From: Bradyrhizobium algeriense
GTDB lineage: Bacteria > Pseudomonadota > Alphaproteobacteria > Rhizobiales > Xanthobacteraceae
Length of the DNA stretch: 64,000 bases
Assembly: GCF_036924595.1 (NCBI RefSeq)
Contig: NZ_JAZHRV010000001.1
Span: 4,154,001-4,218,000 of the forward strand
Direction of reading: 5' to 3'
Positions 1 through 9,089 of the stretch are shown here, piece by piece (position 1 is the stretch's first letter; each line of letters opens with the position of its first letter). Under the pieces are notes generated by a model. The model was not told the DNA's origin, ran no database searches, and worked only from the letters and a program-made list of their open reading frames with translations. The position numbers and the translations under genes were made by a program.

Positions 1-392
1 CCCGACAGGAAGGCGCCATCCAGCACGACAAGGCGCGATACCCTCTCCGGATAGGTCCCGGCATAGGCCAGCGCGACCATGCCGCCCATCGAGTGGCCGA
101 CAATTGCGGCATCCTGCAGCGCCGCAAAACGCATCAGCCGGGTGAGGTCATAGACATTGTCGGTCAGGCTGTAGCTGCTTCCTTTCGCCCAATCGGAATC
201 GCCGTGGCCGCGCAGATCCGGCGCGATGATATGGAAATGAGGTTGTAATTCGCGCGCGATCGCATCCCAGTTGCGGCAATGATCGAGCCCGCCATGGACC
301 AGGATCAGGGGCGGCGCTGTCTCGTTACCCCAGTCGACATAGTGCAACCGCAGCCCCTGGGACTCATAAAAGCGGTCTGCCGGCTCGGCCAT
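1..392 (-). CDS. alpha/beta-fold hydrolase, partial (3' end outside window)
   Basis: Incomplete: reading from the ATG at 392 the gene runs off the left edge of the window after about 130 codons. The visible part is the N-terminal half of an alpha/beta-hydrolase: LILVHGGLDH (oxyanion-loop HGG), then APDLRGHGDSD, then the nucleophile elbow GHSMGG whose Ser should be catalytic. The acid and His of the triad would lie beyond the edge. The substrate cannot be predicted from this; family members cleave esters, lactones or C-C bonds. It starts 30 nt after the stop of the hydroxyacid dehydrogenase on the same strand, so the two are probably co-transcribed. Confidence 0.85.
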   Translation of the reverse strand, partial: MAEPADRFYESQGLRLHYVDWGNETAPPLILVHGGLDHCRNWDAIARELQPHFHIIAPDLRGHGDSDWAKGSSYSLTDNVYDLTRLMRFAALQDAAIVGHSMGGMVALAYAGTYPERVSRLVVLDGAFLS

Positions 393-422
393 CGTGGGAT
401 CGTCTCTCGTGGAGGTGATGGC

Positions 423-1472
423 CTATTTCGGCACAAATCCGAACGCGCGCTCGAAGCGCTTGACGTAATCGGGCCACACCTCGGGATTGACGATGCGCGG
501 CGGCCGCTTGCCATCCAGCGCATCGAGAATCTGCTCGGCAGCGATCTTGCCCATGTTCATGCGCGCTTCCTTGGTGACGCCTGCCGTATGCGGGCTCGCC
601 AGCACATTGTCGAACTGCAGCAGCGGATGCTCCGGCGGCGGCGGCTCCTTGTCCCAGACGTCGAGGCCTGCGCCCGCAATCCGCTTGTCGCGCAACGCCT
701 CGTACAGCGCTTCCTCATCGTGAATGAAGCCGCGCGCCGTGGTGATGAAAAAGGCGTGCGGCTGCATCAGCGCGAATTCGCGGGCGCCGATCATGCGGCG
801 ATTGTCCTTGGTCAGCGGACAGGAAATCGAGACGAAATCCGAGCGGCGCATCAGATCGTGAAGCTCGACCTTCTCGCCGCCCCGCGCGGCGATTTCTTCC
901 GCGGTCAGAAAGGGATCGTAGGCGATCACCTTCATATGCAGCAGGCCATTGCACAGCTCCGCGATGCGGCGGCCGACATTGCCGATGCCGACGATGCCGA
1001 TGGTCTTGCCCTGCGCCTCGTTGCCGATCAGCGCGTTGCGATTGACGTTGGCCTCTCGGCGCAGCGCGCGGTCGGACTCGAGAATGCGCTTGGACAGCGT
1101 CAGCAGCATGCCGAGCGCATGCTCGGCGACCGAATTGGCGTTGCCGCCGGATTGATTGACGACGAGCACCCCCGCCGCCGTGCAGGCATCGACGTCGACG
1201 GGGTCGAAGCCAGCGCCGTTCGAGGACACGATCAGGAGGTTCGGCGCCCGCTTCAGCAAATCCCGACCGACATGGAAATGTTTTGCGATCTCGTCGCGCG
1301 CCGCTCCGACCTGATAGGCATGCGCCGCCGCCAAAATTGGCGCTGCAATCGTATCGGGGCTTTCGTTTTCCAGCCGGTCCAGCCGCACGTCGGCGCGCGC
1401 TTTCAGGATGTCGATGTAGATCTCGTGAGCGAGATATTTGACGTAGAACACGCGCTTGTTGTTGACGGTCAT
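423..1472 (-). CDS. D-2-hydroxyacid dehydrogenase (NAD(P)-dependent)
   Basis: The 349-aa product has the layout of the D-isomer 2-hydroxyacid dehydrogenase family (D-glycerate, D-lactate and phosphoglycerate dehydrogenases). The Rossmann motif GIGNVG is at residues 162-167 and the catalytic triad is recognisable as Arg247 (TTARGF), Glu276 (DKEPP) and His295 (SPHTAG). It interconverts a 2-oxoacid and a D-2-hydroxyacid. The exact substrate is not readable; glyoxylate or hydroxypyruvate would fit the gcl-hyi-glxR operon 4 kb away, and sulfolactate-type substrates would fit the divergent decarboxylase. I chose the ATG at 1472; a TTG at 1484 is a poorer alternative. It diverges from the decarboxylase genes across a 324-bp gap. 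Confidence 0.88.
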   Translation of the reverse strand: MTVNNKRVFYVKYLAHEIYIDILKARADVRLDRLENESPDTIAAPILAAAHAYQVGAARDEIAKHFHVGRDLLKRAPNLLIVSSNGAGFDPVDVDACTAAGVLVVNQSGGNANSVAEHALGMLLTLSKRILESDRALRREANVNRNALIGNEAQGKTIGIVGIGNVGRRIAELCNGLLHMKVIAYDPFLTAEEIAARGGEKVELHDLMRRSDFVSISCPLTKDNRRMIGAREFALMQPHAFFITTARGFIHDEEALYEALRDKRIAGAGLDVWDKEPPPPEHPLLQFDNVLASPHTAGVTKEARMNMGKIAAEQILDALDGKRPPRIVNPEVWPDYVKRFERAFGFVPK

Positions 1473-1796
1473 TTTTCTTGGCAACTTTCAGTTCGAAGAG
1501 CGTAGGGCTTGACTGGTTTGGCGGGAGGGCCGCTGGCGGCCATGGTCAGGTAACAAGTCTCAGTGGAAGCGCCCGCAGCGCAACAGCCGCGCTGGCAGCA
1601 TTTCGGATATATCCAGCCATTGCCCCTCCCGGCATCTCTTCTTGCTTATCTCATATCGTCGCATACCCGATGTAGGGGCGCGCGGCGCAGAGCAGGATAC
1701 GATCGGAACATGTTGACAATCTCGCCGATGGCGTCAAGTTTCGCCGCTCCAAGAATGAAAGCCGACGAATAATCGGCGCGGATGAGGGAGACCAAA
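1473..1796. other. divergent intergenic region, hydroxyacid dehydrogenase / decarboxylase
   Basis: About 320 bp with no convincing gene. It must carry both divergent promoters. A TTGACA at 1713-1718 is a candidate -35 for the rightward decarboxylase genes, but the hexamer 17 nt later is a poor -10. A 10-bp palindrome GGATATATCC sits at 1605-1614. No known operator is recognised. Confidence 0.5.
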
Positions 1797-2351
1797 ATGG
1801 CGGTTGTGGAGGAAAAAACCTCGCCCGAAACCTCTGAGAAGAGCTGGCATGGCATCGTGCTGCAAAGCCTCAAGCGCAACGATATCCGCCTGGTCCCCTA
1901 CGTACCCGACCGCGTCCTGACCACGCTGATCAGGAGCCTGCACGCCGATCCCTTTTTCACGACCTTCCCCACCGCGCGCGAGGAGGAAGCGGTCGGCATC
2001 GTCTCCGGCGCCTGGATGGGCGGCATGCGCGGCGCCGTGCTGATGCAGACGTCCGGGTTTGCCACGCTCGCGAACGTGCTGGCGTCGCTGGCGATCCCCT
2101 ATCAGATCCCGCTGATCATGTTCGTGTCCGAGCGCGGCACGCTCGGCGAGTTCAATTACGGCCAGTCGCTGGTGTGCCGCACCATGCGCCCCGTGCTGGA
2201 TTCGCTCGCGATGGAGCACCACACCGCTACACGTCTCGACGAGTTCGAATTCATCGTCGACCGCTCGATCAAACAGGCCATCACCACGCAGGCGCCGGTG
2301 GCGCTGATCCTCTCGCCGCTTCTGACCGGCGGCAAGGTCTTCGACAAGTGA
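1797..2351 (+). CDS. sulfopyruvate/phosphonopyruvate decarboxylase-like TPP enzyme, alpha (PYR) subunit
   Basis: A 184-aa stand-alone PYR half of a thiamine-diphosphate decarboxylase. It shows the TPP-activating Glu region (TAREEEAVGIVSGAW) and an inter-strand Gly/Ser segment (QTSGFAT). Splitting into two short proteins is typical of ComD/ComE sulfopyruvate decarboxylase relatives rather than of single-chain enzymes such as Gcl. The ATG at 1797 follows GAGGGAG at good spacing; an ATG at 1782 is upstream of that ribosome-binding site. It overlaps or abuts the beta-subunit gene, implying a 1:1 complex. The substrate is unproven: a 3-carbon 2-oxoacid with a polar C3 group (sulfopyruvate, phosphonopyruvate, hydroxypyruvate) is likely. 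Confidence 0.8.
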   Translation: MAVVEEKTSPETSEKSWHGIVLQSLKRNDIRLVPYVPDRVLTTLIRSLHADPFFTTFPTAREEEAVGIVSGAWMGGMRGAVLMQTSGFATLANVLASLAIPYQIPLIMFVSERGTLGEFNYGQSLVCRTMRPVLDSLAMEHHTATRLDEFEFIVDRSIKQAITTQAPVALILSPLLTGGKVFDK

Positions 2352-2359
2352 GCGATCCC

Positions 2360-2968
2360 ATGAACAGCGACACCTCCGCCCGCAATACCAAGGTCATGAA
2401 CCGCTTCGATCTCACCTCGCGGCTGATCGCGAAGTTGAAGAACGAGGAAGCCGTGATCGGCGGCATCGGCAACACCAATTTCGACCTGTGGGCCGCCGGC
2501 CACCGGCCGCAGAATTTCTACATGCTCGGCAGCATGGGCCTCGCCTTCCCGATCGCGCTCGGCGTAGCGCTGGCGCAGCCGGATCGGCGCATATTTGCCC
2601 TCGAGGGCGACGGCTCGCTGTTGATGCAACTGGGTTCGCTCTCGACCATTGCGACGTTGGCGCCGAAAAACCTCACCATGGTGGTGATGGACAATGGCAT
2701 CTATCAGATCACCGGCGCGCAACCGACGCCAGGCGCCACTGTTGCCGACATCGTCGCCATCGCCACCGCGAGCGGGCTCACCCACTCCAGCTGGGCGGCG
2801 GATGAAGACGATTTCGAGCGGCTGATCGAACAATCCATGTCGGCCGCAGGCCCGACGCTGATCGGCGTGCGCATCGACGACAAGCCGGGCACAGGCACCA
2901 CCCGCCGCGATCCCGTGCAGATCCGGGAACGCTTCATGCACGGTATGGGCGTACGGGAGCCGCTCTGA
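2360..2968 (+). CDS. sulfopyruvate/phosphonopyruvate decarboxylase-like TPP enzyme, beta (PP) subunit
   Basis: A 202-aa PP half that complements the preceding gene. The diphosphate/Mg-binding motif is clear: EGDGSLLMQLGSLSTIATL ending in MVVMDNGIYQ, the GDG-X(25-30)-N signature. The N-terminal GIGNTNFDLWAAG and YMLGSMGLAFPIALG segments are typical of the C-terminal TPP domain of ComE and acetolactate-synthase-like enzymes. The ATG at 2360 is preceded by AAGTGAG; an in-frame GTG at 2348 would overlap the upstream TGA as GTGA and give translational coupling, so the true start is one of these two. The pair acts as one cytosolic decarboxylase. Confidence 0.82.
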   Translation: MNSDTSARNTKVMNRFDLTSRLIAKLKNEEAVIGGIGNTNFDLWAAGHRPQNFYMLGSMGLAFPIALGVALAQPDRRIFALEGDGSLLMQLGSLSTIATLAPKNLTMVVMDNGIYQITGAQPTPGATVADIVAIATASGLTHSSWAADEDDFERLIEQSMSAAGPTLIGVRIDDKPGTGTTRRDPVQIRERFMHGMGVREPL

Positions 2969-3043
2969 GGCGAATTAACCACAGGCATCGCCAATTCGCA
3001 TGCGCGGGAATATCCGGCACATAATTCGTGCTATGCGGTCCCG

Positions 3044-3397
3044 ATGACGATCATCCTTCGATTATTCGCCTGGGGCCTTGCCGCAGCCATCGCGTTCGCC
3101 ACCCTCGGGCCGGCGGAACAGCGGCCCCATTCAAACCTGGGACAAAACGGAGAGCACGCGCTTGCCTTCGTGCTGCTGGGACTGGCTTTCGGACTGGCCT
3201 ACACGCGCGCTCCATCGCGCACGGCCGCCCTCGTCATCGCCTTCACAGGTCTGATCGAAGTGCTGCAGTTCCTGGCGCCCGGCCGGCACGCACGCCTGGA
3301 AGATTTTGTGGTCGACGCGCTGGCGGCATCGCTCGGCCTTGTGGCTGCTGCGGCTCTCGACTGGACGATCAGGCGAACCCAGCGATCGTTGCCGTAG
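3044..3397 (+). CDS. VanZ-like membrane protein
   Basis: A 117-aa mostly hydrophobic protein with four predicted membrane segments (roughly residues 5-20, 38-54, 58-76, 88-106). The HALAFVLLGLAFGLAY and LIEVLQFLAPGRHARLEDFVVDALAASLG segments match the VanZ-like family, whose acidic/His residues between helices are conserved. VanZ of enterococci gives low-level teicoplanin resistance; in rhizobia the role of these short proteins is unknown. It stands alone on the plus strand, followed by a shared hairpin terminator. Confidence 0.75.
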   Translation: MTIILRLFAWGLAAAIAFATLGPAEQRPHSNLGQNGEHALAFVLLGLAFGLAYTRAPSRTAALVIAFTGLIEVLQFLAPGRHARLEDFVVDALAASLGLVAAAALDWTIRRTQRSLP

Positions 3398-3411
3398 CCC
3401 CCGTCGCAAAA

Positions 3412-3442
3412 AATCCTCGCGGGACAACGCCCCGCGAGGATT
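3412..3442 (-). terminator. intrinsic terminator of the DUF1236-like gene
   Basis: A perfect 12-bp stem (AATCCTCGCGGG / CCCGCGAGGATT) with a 7-nt loop. On the minus strand it is followed by a run of six T, so it terminates the leftward gene ending at 3465. On the plus strand the T-run is absent, so it would stop the VanZ-like gene only weakly. Confidence 0.85.
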
Positions 3443-3464
3443 AATCCTGGAAACGCGGTCTTCG

Positions 3465-3848
3465 TTAGTCGAGGATCCTGACGACCCTGCGCGTGCGCGG
3501 CTCCACGATCACACGGCGATCATTGACGACCGCATAGCGGTATTCAGTGTGCCGCGGCACCGTACGCAGTGCGACGGTCGGCGGCAGCGGCTGACCCACC
3601 ACCACTTCCTCACGAACCACGACAGAACGATCGCGCGGGATCGACGTGATCACGGCGTTCGGAATTTCAACGGCTGCACCGACCGCAGCGCCCACGGTAC
3701 CACCGACGATGGCGCCGACCGGACCAGCGGCTTCACCACCCCTCGCGGCGCCCTCCGCCGCACCTTGGGCGGTGGTCGACTGAGCAAAAGCTGCGCCAGG
3801 CGCCAGCAGCGCGGCGGCAATCAGTGAAACAGCCAAACGATTATTCAT
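3465..3848 (-). CDS. secreted DUF1236-like protein
   Basis: A 127-aa exported protein. Residues 1-22 form a signal peptide ending in AAFAQ. A Gly/Ala-rich stretch (GPVGAIVGGTVGAAVGAAV, about residues 37-55) resembles a glycine zipper. The C-terminal part (VVVREEVVVGQPLPPTVALRTVPRHTEYRYAVVNDRRVIVEPRTRRVVRILD) fits the DUF1236 family, common and often multicopy in Bradyrhizobiaceae periplasms. The ATG is preceded by GGAGGA at 8 nt. Function unknown. Monocistronic, with its own terminator. Confidence 0.85.
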   Translation of the reverse strand: MNNRLAVSLIAAALLAPGAAFAQSTTAQGAAEGAARGGEAAGPVGAIVGGTVGAAVGAAVEIPNAVITSIPRDRSVVVREEVVVGQPLPPTVALRTVPRHTEYRYAVVNDRRVIVEPRTRRVVRILD

Positions 3849-3988
3849 CGCATTCCTCCAGCGAAATTGACGATGCGTCTCAACCACTGGAAGCGTGAGA
3901 AGGTTCCGGATCCAATACGGCAGCAAAAAGAGCCGCGCCGAAATTTCGACGCGGTTCCAGTCACAGGGGAGTTCCAGTCCTAAAGGAT

Positions 3989-4876
3989 TCAGCCTTTTGC
4001 GACCTGATGGTTCGCCATCATCTCCAGTGCACGCACCATGCCCGAATGGTCCCACGCCTTGCCGCCATGGGCGGTACAGGAACTGAACAATTGCTGAGCC
4101 ACCGCCGTGCTGGGCAAGGAAATGCCGAGCGCACGCGCGCCCTCCAGCGCCAGATTGAGATCCTTCTGGTGCAGTTCGATACGGAAGCCCGGTTCAAAAT
4201 TGCGCTTCACCATGCGCTCGCCATGCACTTCGAGAATCCGCGACGACGCAAAGCCGCCCATCAGCGCCTGCCGCACCAGCGCCGGATCCGCGCCGGCCTT
4301 CGACGCGAACAGCAGCGCCTCGCCGACCGCCTCGATCGTCAGCGCGACGATGATCTGGTTGGCGACCTTGGTCGTCTGCCCGTCGCCATTGCCGCCGACG
4401 AGGGTGACGTTCTTGCCCATCTTGTCGAACACCGGCTTCATGGTGTTGAACGCGCGCTCCGGCCCTCCCACCATGATGGTCAGGCTCGCCGCCTTGGCGC
4501 CGACCTCGCCGCCCGAAACCGGTGCATCGAGATAATCGGCGCCGAGCGCCTCTATTTTCTTTGCAAACTCCTTGGTGGCCAGCGGCGAGATCGAACTCAT
4601 GTCGACGACGATCTGCCCCTTGGAGAGCCCGGCCGCGACGCCGTCCTGCCCGAACAACACCGCTTCCACATGCGGCGTATCCGGCACCATGATGATGACG
4701 GCGTCGGCCCTCTCGGCGACTTCCTTGCCGGACTTGCAGACCAGACCGCCGGCCGCGACCAGATCCGGCGCAATCGGCCCTACATCGTGCAGAAGCAGGC
4801 GGTGGCCGGCGGCCTGGAGATGGCCTGCCATCGGGCGCCCCATGGTGCCGAGGCCGATAAAGCCGATATCGATCAT
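3989..4876 (-). CDS. glxR: 2-hydroxy-3-oxopropionate (tartronate semialdehyde) reductase
   Basis: The 295-aa product belongs to the beta-hydroxyacid dehydrogenase family. The NAD(P) motif GLGTMG is at residues 9-14, the substrate-binding signature DAPVSGG at 118-124, and the catalytic Lys170 lies in GQTTKVANQ. It reduces tartronate semialdehyde to D-glycerate in the cytosol, the last step of the glyoxylate carboligase route. It is third in gcl-hyi-glxR, 34 nt after hyi, with AAAGGGGAG before its ATG. Family relatives (3-hydroxyisobutyrate dehydrogenases) look alike, but the operon makes this assignment secure. Confidence 0.93.
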   Translation of the reverse strand: MIDIGFIGLGTMGRPMAGHLQAAGHRLLLHDVGPIAPDLVAAGGLVCKSGKEVAERADAVIIMVPDTPHVEAVLFGQDGVAAGLSKGQIVVDMSSISPLATKEFAKKIEALGADYLDAPVSGGEVGAKAASLTIMVGGPERAFNTMKPVFDKMGKNVTLVGGNGDGQTTKVANQIIVALTIEAVGEALLFASKAGADPALVRQALMGGFASSRILEVHGERMVKRNFEPGFRIELHQKDLNLALEGARALGISLPSTAVAQQLFSSCTAHGGKAWDHSGMVRALEMMANHQVAKG

Positions 4877-4910
4877 TTCAAACTCCCCTTTGTCTTTTCT
4901 TGTTTCTTGT

Positions 4911-5696
4911 TCAAGTGTCGGCCGTCAGCGCGGCGTGCCAACCGAGGCCCTCGACTGTCGTCGTCCTCGGCTTGTATTCGCACCCGACCCAGCCGCGATA
5001 ACCAATAGCGTCGAGGTGGCGGAACAGGAAAGGATAGTTGATCTCGCCGGTGCCCGGCTCATTGCGGCCGGGATTATCAGCGAGCTGGACATGGGCGATG
5101 CGGGCCAGGTGCTTTTGCAAGGTGCGCGCAATGTCGCCCTCCATCACCTGCATGTGGTAGATGTCGTACTGCACGAACAGATTGCTCGAACGTACGTCCG
5201 CAATGAGCTGAAGCGCCTGCTCGGTCCGGTTCAGAAAGAAGCCGGGGATGTCGATCGTGTTGATCGGCTCGATCAGAAGCTTGATCCCTTCCCTCGCGAG
5301 CGCATCCGCTGCGAAACGCAGATTCCCCACCAGCACCTCGTTCAAATCGATCCTGTCCACACCGTCAGGCGCAATACCGACCAGGCAGTTGAGCTGACGG
5401 CAATCGAGCGCCTTGGCGTAATCGATGGCGCGCGCGACACCATCGCGAAACTCCTCGACCCTGTCGGGCAGGATCGCGATGCCCCGCTCGCCCGCCGCCC
5501 AGTTGCCCGCGGGAAGATTGTGCAGCACTTGCGTCAGCCCGTGCTGGTGCAACTGCTCGCGCAGCTCGGCCTTGTCGAAATCATACGGGAATAGATATTC
5601 CACCCCGCCGAAGCCTGCAGCCTTGGCGGCGGCAAAGCGATCGAGGAACGGCAACTCGCCGAACAGCATGGTGAGATTGGCGGCAAATTTTGGCAC
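4911..5696 (-). CDS. hyi: hydroxypyruvate isomerase
   Basis: A 261-aa TIM-barrel protein of the AP-endonuclease-2/xylose-isomerase-like superfamily. Recognisable segments are LTMLFGELPFLDRFAAAKAAGFGGVEYLFPYD, LLIEPINTIDIPGFFLN (metal-ligand Glu), VQYDIYHMQVMEGD and the C-terminal GWVGCEYKP (second Glu). It interconverts hydroxypyruvate and tartronate semialdehyde. The start is a GTG at 5696 with GGAGAG upstream. It lies 17 nt after gcl and 34 nt before glxR, an arrangement known from gcl operons of many proteobacteria. Confidence 0.93.
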   Translation of the reverse strand: MPKFAANLTMLFGELPFLDRFAAAKAAGFGGVEYLFPYDFDKAELREQLHQHGLTQVLHNLPAGNWAAGERGIAILPDRVEEFRDGVARAIDYAKALDCRQLNCLVGIAPDGVDRIDLNEVLVGNLRFAADALAREGIKLLIEPINTIDIPGFFLNRTEQALQLIADVRSSNLFVQYDIYHMQVMEGDIARTLQKHLARIAHVQLADNPGRNEPGTGEINYPFLFRHLDAIGYRGWVGCEYKPRTTTVEGLGWHAALTADT

Positions 5697-5713
5697 GATC
5701 TACTCTCCTCGAT

Positions 5714-7513
5714 TTATGCCGGCAGCAGCTTGCCGGATTGCGGCGCGCTCGACTTGGCCGGTGTGTCGTCCAGCGGTAGATCGAGCACCTCCTCGAATTC
5801 GACGATGTTGTCGATCTCGGTGCCCATCGAGATGTTGGTGACGCGTTCGAGAATAAACTCGACGACAACAGGCACCTTGAACTCCGCCATCCATTCCCGA
5901 GCGGTCGCGAACGCCGCCTGCGCATGGTTCGGGTCGGTGACGCGGATCGCCTTGCAGCCCAGCCCCTCGGCCACCGCGACGTGGTCCACGCCATAGACCC
6001 CGAGCTCGGGCGCGTTAATGTTCTCGAAGGAAAGCTGGACATGGTAGTCCATGTCGAAGCCGCGCTGCGCCTGGCGGATCAATCCGAGATAGGAGTTGTT
6101 CACGACGACGTGGATGTAAGGCAACTTGAACTGCGCGCCGACCGCCAGCTCCTCGATCAGGAACTGGAAATCGTAATCCCCCGACAGCGCGACGATGTTG
6201 CGGCTTGGATCGGCCGCGCGCACGCCAAGCGCCGCCGGCAGCGTCCAGCCGAGCGGACCGGCCTGCCCCGCATTGATCCAGTTGCGCGGGCCGTAGACGC
6301 CCAGGAACTGCGCGCCGGCGATCTGCGACAGGCCGATCACGCTGACGTAGCAGGTGTCGCGCCCGAACGCCTTGCTCATCTCTTCATAGACGCGCTGCGG
6401 CTTGATCGGCATGTCGTCGAAATGGCTCTTGCGCAGCATCGTGCGCTTGCGGTCCTGGCACGCCGCCGGCCACGCCTGCCTCTCCCGCAGCTTGCCGGCC
6501 TTCCGCCACTCCTTGGCAACCGCGACGAACAATTCCAGCGCCGCCTTGGCGTCGGACACGATGCCGAAATCGGGATTGAAGACGCGCCCGATCTGCGTCG
6601 GCTCGATATCGACATGCACGAACGTCCGACCCTTGGTGTAGGTCTCGATCGAACCGGTGTGCCGGTTGGCCCAGCGGTTGCCGATCCCAAGCACGAAGTC
6701 GGATTGCAGCATGGTGGCGTTGCCGTAGCGGTGGCTGGTCTGCAGGCCGACCATGCCCGCCATCAGCACGTGATCATCGGGAATGGCGCCCCACCCCATC
6801 AGCGTCGGTACCACCGGAACATTGACGGTCTCGGCGAACGCCACCAGCAACTCCGATGCGTCGGCATTGATGACGCCGCCGCCCGCGACGATCAGCGGCC
6901 GCTCCGCCGCGTTGAGCATCTCGAGCGCCTTTTCGATCTGCTTGCGCGTCGCCGCGGGCTTGTAGACCGGCAGCGGCTCATAGGTCTCGTCGTCGAATTC
7001 GATTTCCGCAAGCTGCACGTCGAGCGGCAGGTCGATCAGGACCGGGCCCGGGCGCCCGGAGCGCATGATATGAAACGCCTGGCTGAACACGCGCGGCACC
7101 AGCGCCGGCTCGCGCACGGTGACCGCCCATTTCGTCACGGGTTTCGCGATGGATTCGATGTCGATGGCCTGAAAGTCTTCCTTGTAGAGCCGTGCGCGCG
7201 GCGCCTGCCCGGTGATACAGAGGATCGGAATGGAGTCCGCGATCGCCGAATAGAGTCCGGTGATCATGTCGGTGCCGGCCGGCCCCGATGTGCCGATGCA
7301 GACGCCGATATTGCCCGCCTCGGCACGGGTATAGCCCTCGGCCATGTGGGAGGCGCCCTCGACATGGCGCGCCAGGATGTGCCCGATCGAACCGCGCTTC
7401 TTCAGCGCGGAATACAACGGATTGATCGCAGCTCCGGGAACTCCGAAGGCGATGGTCACGCCCTCCTTTTCCAGGATCCGTACGGCCGCATCGATCGCTC
7501 GCATCTTCGCCAT
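5714..7513 (-). CDS. gcl: glyoxylate carboligase
   Basis: A 599-aa full-length TPP/FAD enzyme that condenses two glyoxylates to tartronate semialdehyde plus CO2. The diagnostic feature is Val51 in ARHVEGASH: Gcl uniquely replaces the TPP-activating Glu by Val, at the same residue number as the E. coli enzyme. The PP-domain motif [18 protein letters not shown]...VVVNNSYLG is intact. First gene of the operon with hyi and glxR; GAGG precedes the ATG. With oxc/frc 12 kb away it could link oxalate-derived C2 units to glycerate. No glycerate kinase gene is in the window. Confidence 0.95.
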   Translation of the reverse strand: MAKMRAIDAAVRILEKEGVTIAFGVPGAAINPLYSALKKRGSIGHILARHVEGASHMAEGYTRAEAGNIGVCIGTSGPAGTDMITGLYSAIADSIPILCITGQAPRARLYKEDFQAIDIESIAKPVTKWAVTVREPALVPRVFSQAFHIMRSGRPGPVLIDLPLDVQLAEIEFDDETYEPLPVYKPAATRKQIEKALEMLNAAERPLIVAGGGVINADASELLVAFAETVNVPVVPTLMGWGAIPDDHVLMAGMVGLQTSHRYGNATMLQSDFVLGIGNRWANRHTGSIETYTKGRTFVHVDIEPTQIGRVFNPDFGIVSDAKAALELFVAVAKEWRKAGKLRERQAWPAACQDRKRTMLRKSHFDDMPIKPQRVYEEMSKAFGRDTCYVSVIGLSQIAGAQFLGVYGPRNWINAGQAGPLGWTLPAALGVRAADPSRNIVALSGDYDFQFLIEELAVGAQFKLPYIHVVVNNSYLGLIRQAQRGFDMDYHVQLSFENINAPELGVYGVDHVAVAEGLGCKAIRVTDPNHAQAAFATAREWMAEFKVPVVVEFILERVTNISMGTEIDNIVEFEEVLDLPLDDTPAKSSAPQSGKLLPA

Positions 7514-7761
7514 TTCGCGCCTCGCTCAAGGGGTGTGGCTCTGGCAGCGATCTTCGCGACAGCGACACGCGATCTCAACGCGGGTGATTTTATTTCCCGC
7601 GGAGTGGAAGGGATCGACGAAAGTTACGATAAATCAATTGGTTATTGCCATCACAAGATGGAAACGCCGCGCATCGAAGGTTTCGTTGTACAGACGAGCT
7701 ATGGTTTGCTTCGCAACAATACATGCTAACGTTGCATCAGGGTCGGTTGAAGAAATTGCGA

Positions 7762-8979
7762 ATGTTTTGGTTTGGAAGTCGTGCAGTGGTCCGTTCATAC
7801 GCGGACAAAAGGTTGTGGCGTTCGCATCGCTGGCGTTCCCACCAAACGGCCCCCCTCGGGCAACTGGCCTTCGCACTGTCGGCATGCTTGACCATCCTGG
7901 CTGGAACGGGGGAGCTCGCCCGGGCGGAGGATCCGCTGTCAGCCAAAATCCTTTCGGCCTGCCGCGTTCCACCGCGCGCAGCGTACGGGGAAATCCGAAA
8001 GCCATCGCCCGAAAGCAAGAAAGGCTACCCTTTCATCCTGGCTGCAACCCGCTTCAAGTTCACGGGCGATTACGACCGCGCCATCGAACAGATTGATCAG
8101 GCCATCAAAGCCGATCCAGCAAATCCGCGTTTCTATAGCGAGCGAGGCATCGCCCGCGGGGCCAACCACCAGTTCAGGGAAGCCGTTGAGGACCTCGATC
8201 ATGCAATAAGCCTCGATCCCGGCTCCTCCGTCGCCTTCCTCGAACGAGGGGTGCTCTACGCGGGCATGAGCGAATTCGGCCATGCCATTGAAGATTACGA
8301 CGAAGCCATCAAGCTCTTTCCCGCCAACGCCCGTGGCTACCTGCTCCGCGGTATTGTCTATCGCGACAAACGCGAATACGACCGGGCAATCGAGGATTTC
8401 GACCAGTCGATCAAACTGGATCCCCTCTGCCCGTCCGGCTTCAATGCACGAGGCTTCACCTACGATCTGAAAGGCCAGCGTGATCGCGCCACGGCAGACT
8501 ACGACCGGGCGATTGAACTTGATTCGGATCCCGGGAATGCCTTCGCTTTCTTGCGTCGGGCCACCTCCTTCCAGGCAAAACGTGATTATGACCGCGCCAT
8601 CCAGGACCTTGGACAAGCGTTGAAACTCGAACCCAGAAATGCCCGCGCACTAAACCACCGCTGTTTCATCCGCGCAATCGCCGGCGCATTCGACAGCGCC
8701 CTCGCCGATTGCAATGAGGCATTACTGATACGACCCCGCGATCCCAGCCTTCTCGATAGCCGCGCACTCGCCTATCTCAGGAAAGGATCGCTCGGCGACT
8801 CGCTCGCCGACTATGATAAAGTGCTTCATATCAACGCGCGAAGACCCCTCTCGCTGTATGGACGCGGGCTCGTCAAACGACGGAAGGGTGACATTGCGGA
8901 AAGCGAGGTCGATATCGCGACAGCCCTGGCCATCCTTCCGGCCGTGGCAGACTACATGACGCAATACGGTATCAAGTGA
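7762..8979 (+). CDS. TPR-repeat protein, probably exported or membrane-anchored
   Basis: After a basic N-terminus and a hydrophobic segment (GQLAFALSACLTILAGTGELARA) come about nine tetratricopeptide repeats covering most of the chain. Their regular spacing of 34 residues shows in the recurring YDRAIEQ/YDRAIEDFDQ/IKLDP patterns. The hydrophobic segment would export or anchor it, placing the TPR superhelix in the periplasm as a scaffold. Partners are unknown; the next gene is a peptidoglycan amidase, which makes an envelope role plausible. The start is uncertain: ATG at 7762 or at 7723 in the same frame, neither with a strong ribosome-binding site. Confidence 0.8.
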   Translation: MFWFGSRAVVRSYADKRLWRSHRWRSHQTAPLGQLAFALSACLTILAGTGELARAEDPLSAKILSACRVPPRAAYGEIRKPSPESKKGYPFILAATRFKFTGDYDRAIEQIDQAIKADPANPRFYSERGIARGANHQFREAVEDLDHAISLDPGSSVAFLERGVLYAGMSEFGHAIEDYDEAIKLFPANARGYLLRGIVYRDKREYDRAIEDFDQSIKLDPLCPSGFNARGFTYDLKGQRDRATADYDRAIELDSDPGNAFAFLRRATSFQAKRDYDRAIQDLGQALKLEPRNARALNHRCFIRAIAGAFDSALADCNEALLIRPRDPSLLDSRALAYLRKGSLGDSLADYDKVLHINARRPLSLYGRGLVKRRKGDIAESEVDIATALAILPAVADYMTQYGIK

Positions 8980-9089
8980 CGGCTTTCGTCCACGCCAACC
9001 CCACCTTGCTCCACGCCAGCACCTTGACATGACCCCTTCCGCTATCGCGATCTGAGCTGCTATAATGGCCCTTCGGGAGGGGGGCGAGC

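Noticed and set aside
279..1505. 408-codon plus-strand open frame opposite the hydroxyacid dehydrogenase
   Set aside because: Shadow frame of a high-GC gene; its translation is Arg/Asp/Ala-rich and shows no motif, whereas the minus-strand frame has a complete enzyme.
7645..7761. N-terminal extension of the TPR protein
   Set aside because: The frame is open from 7645, but the first 25-40 residues carry no family sequence and would overlap the gcl promoter area.
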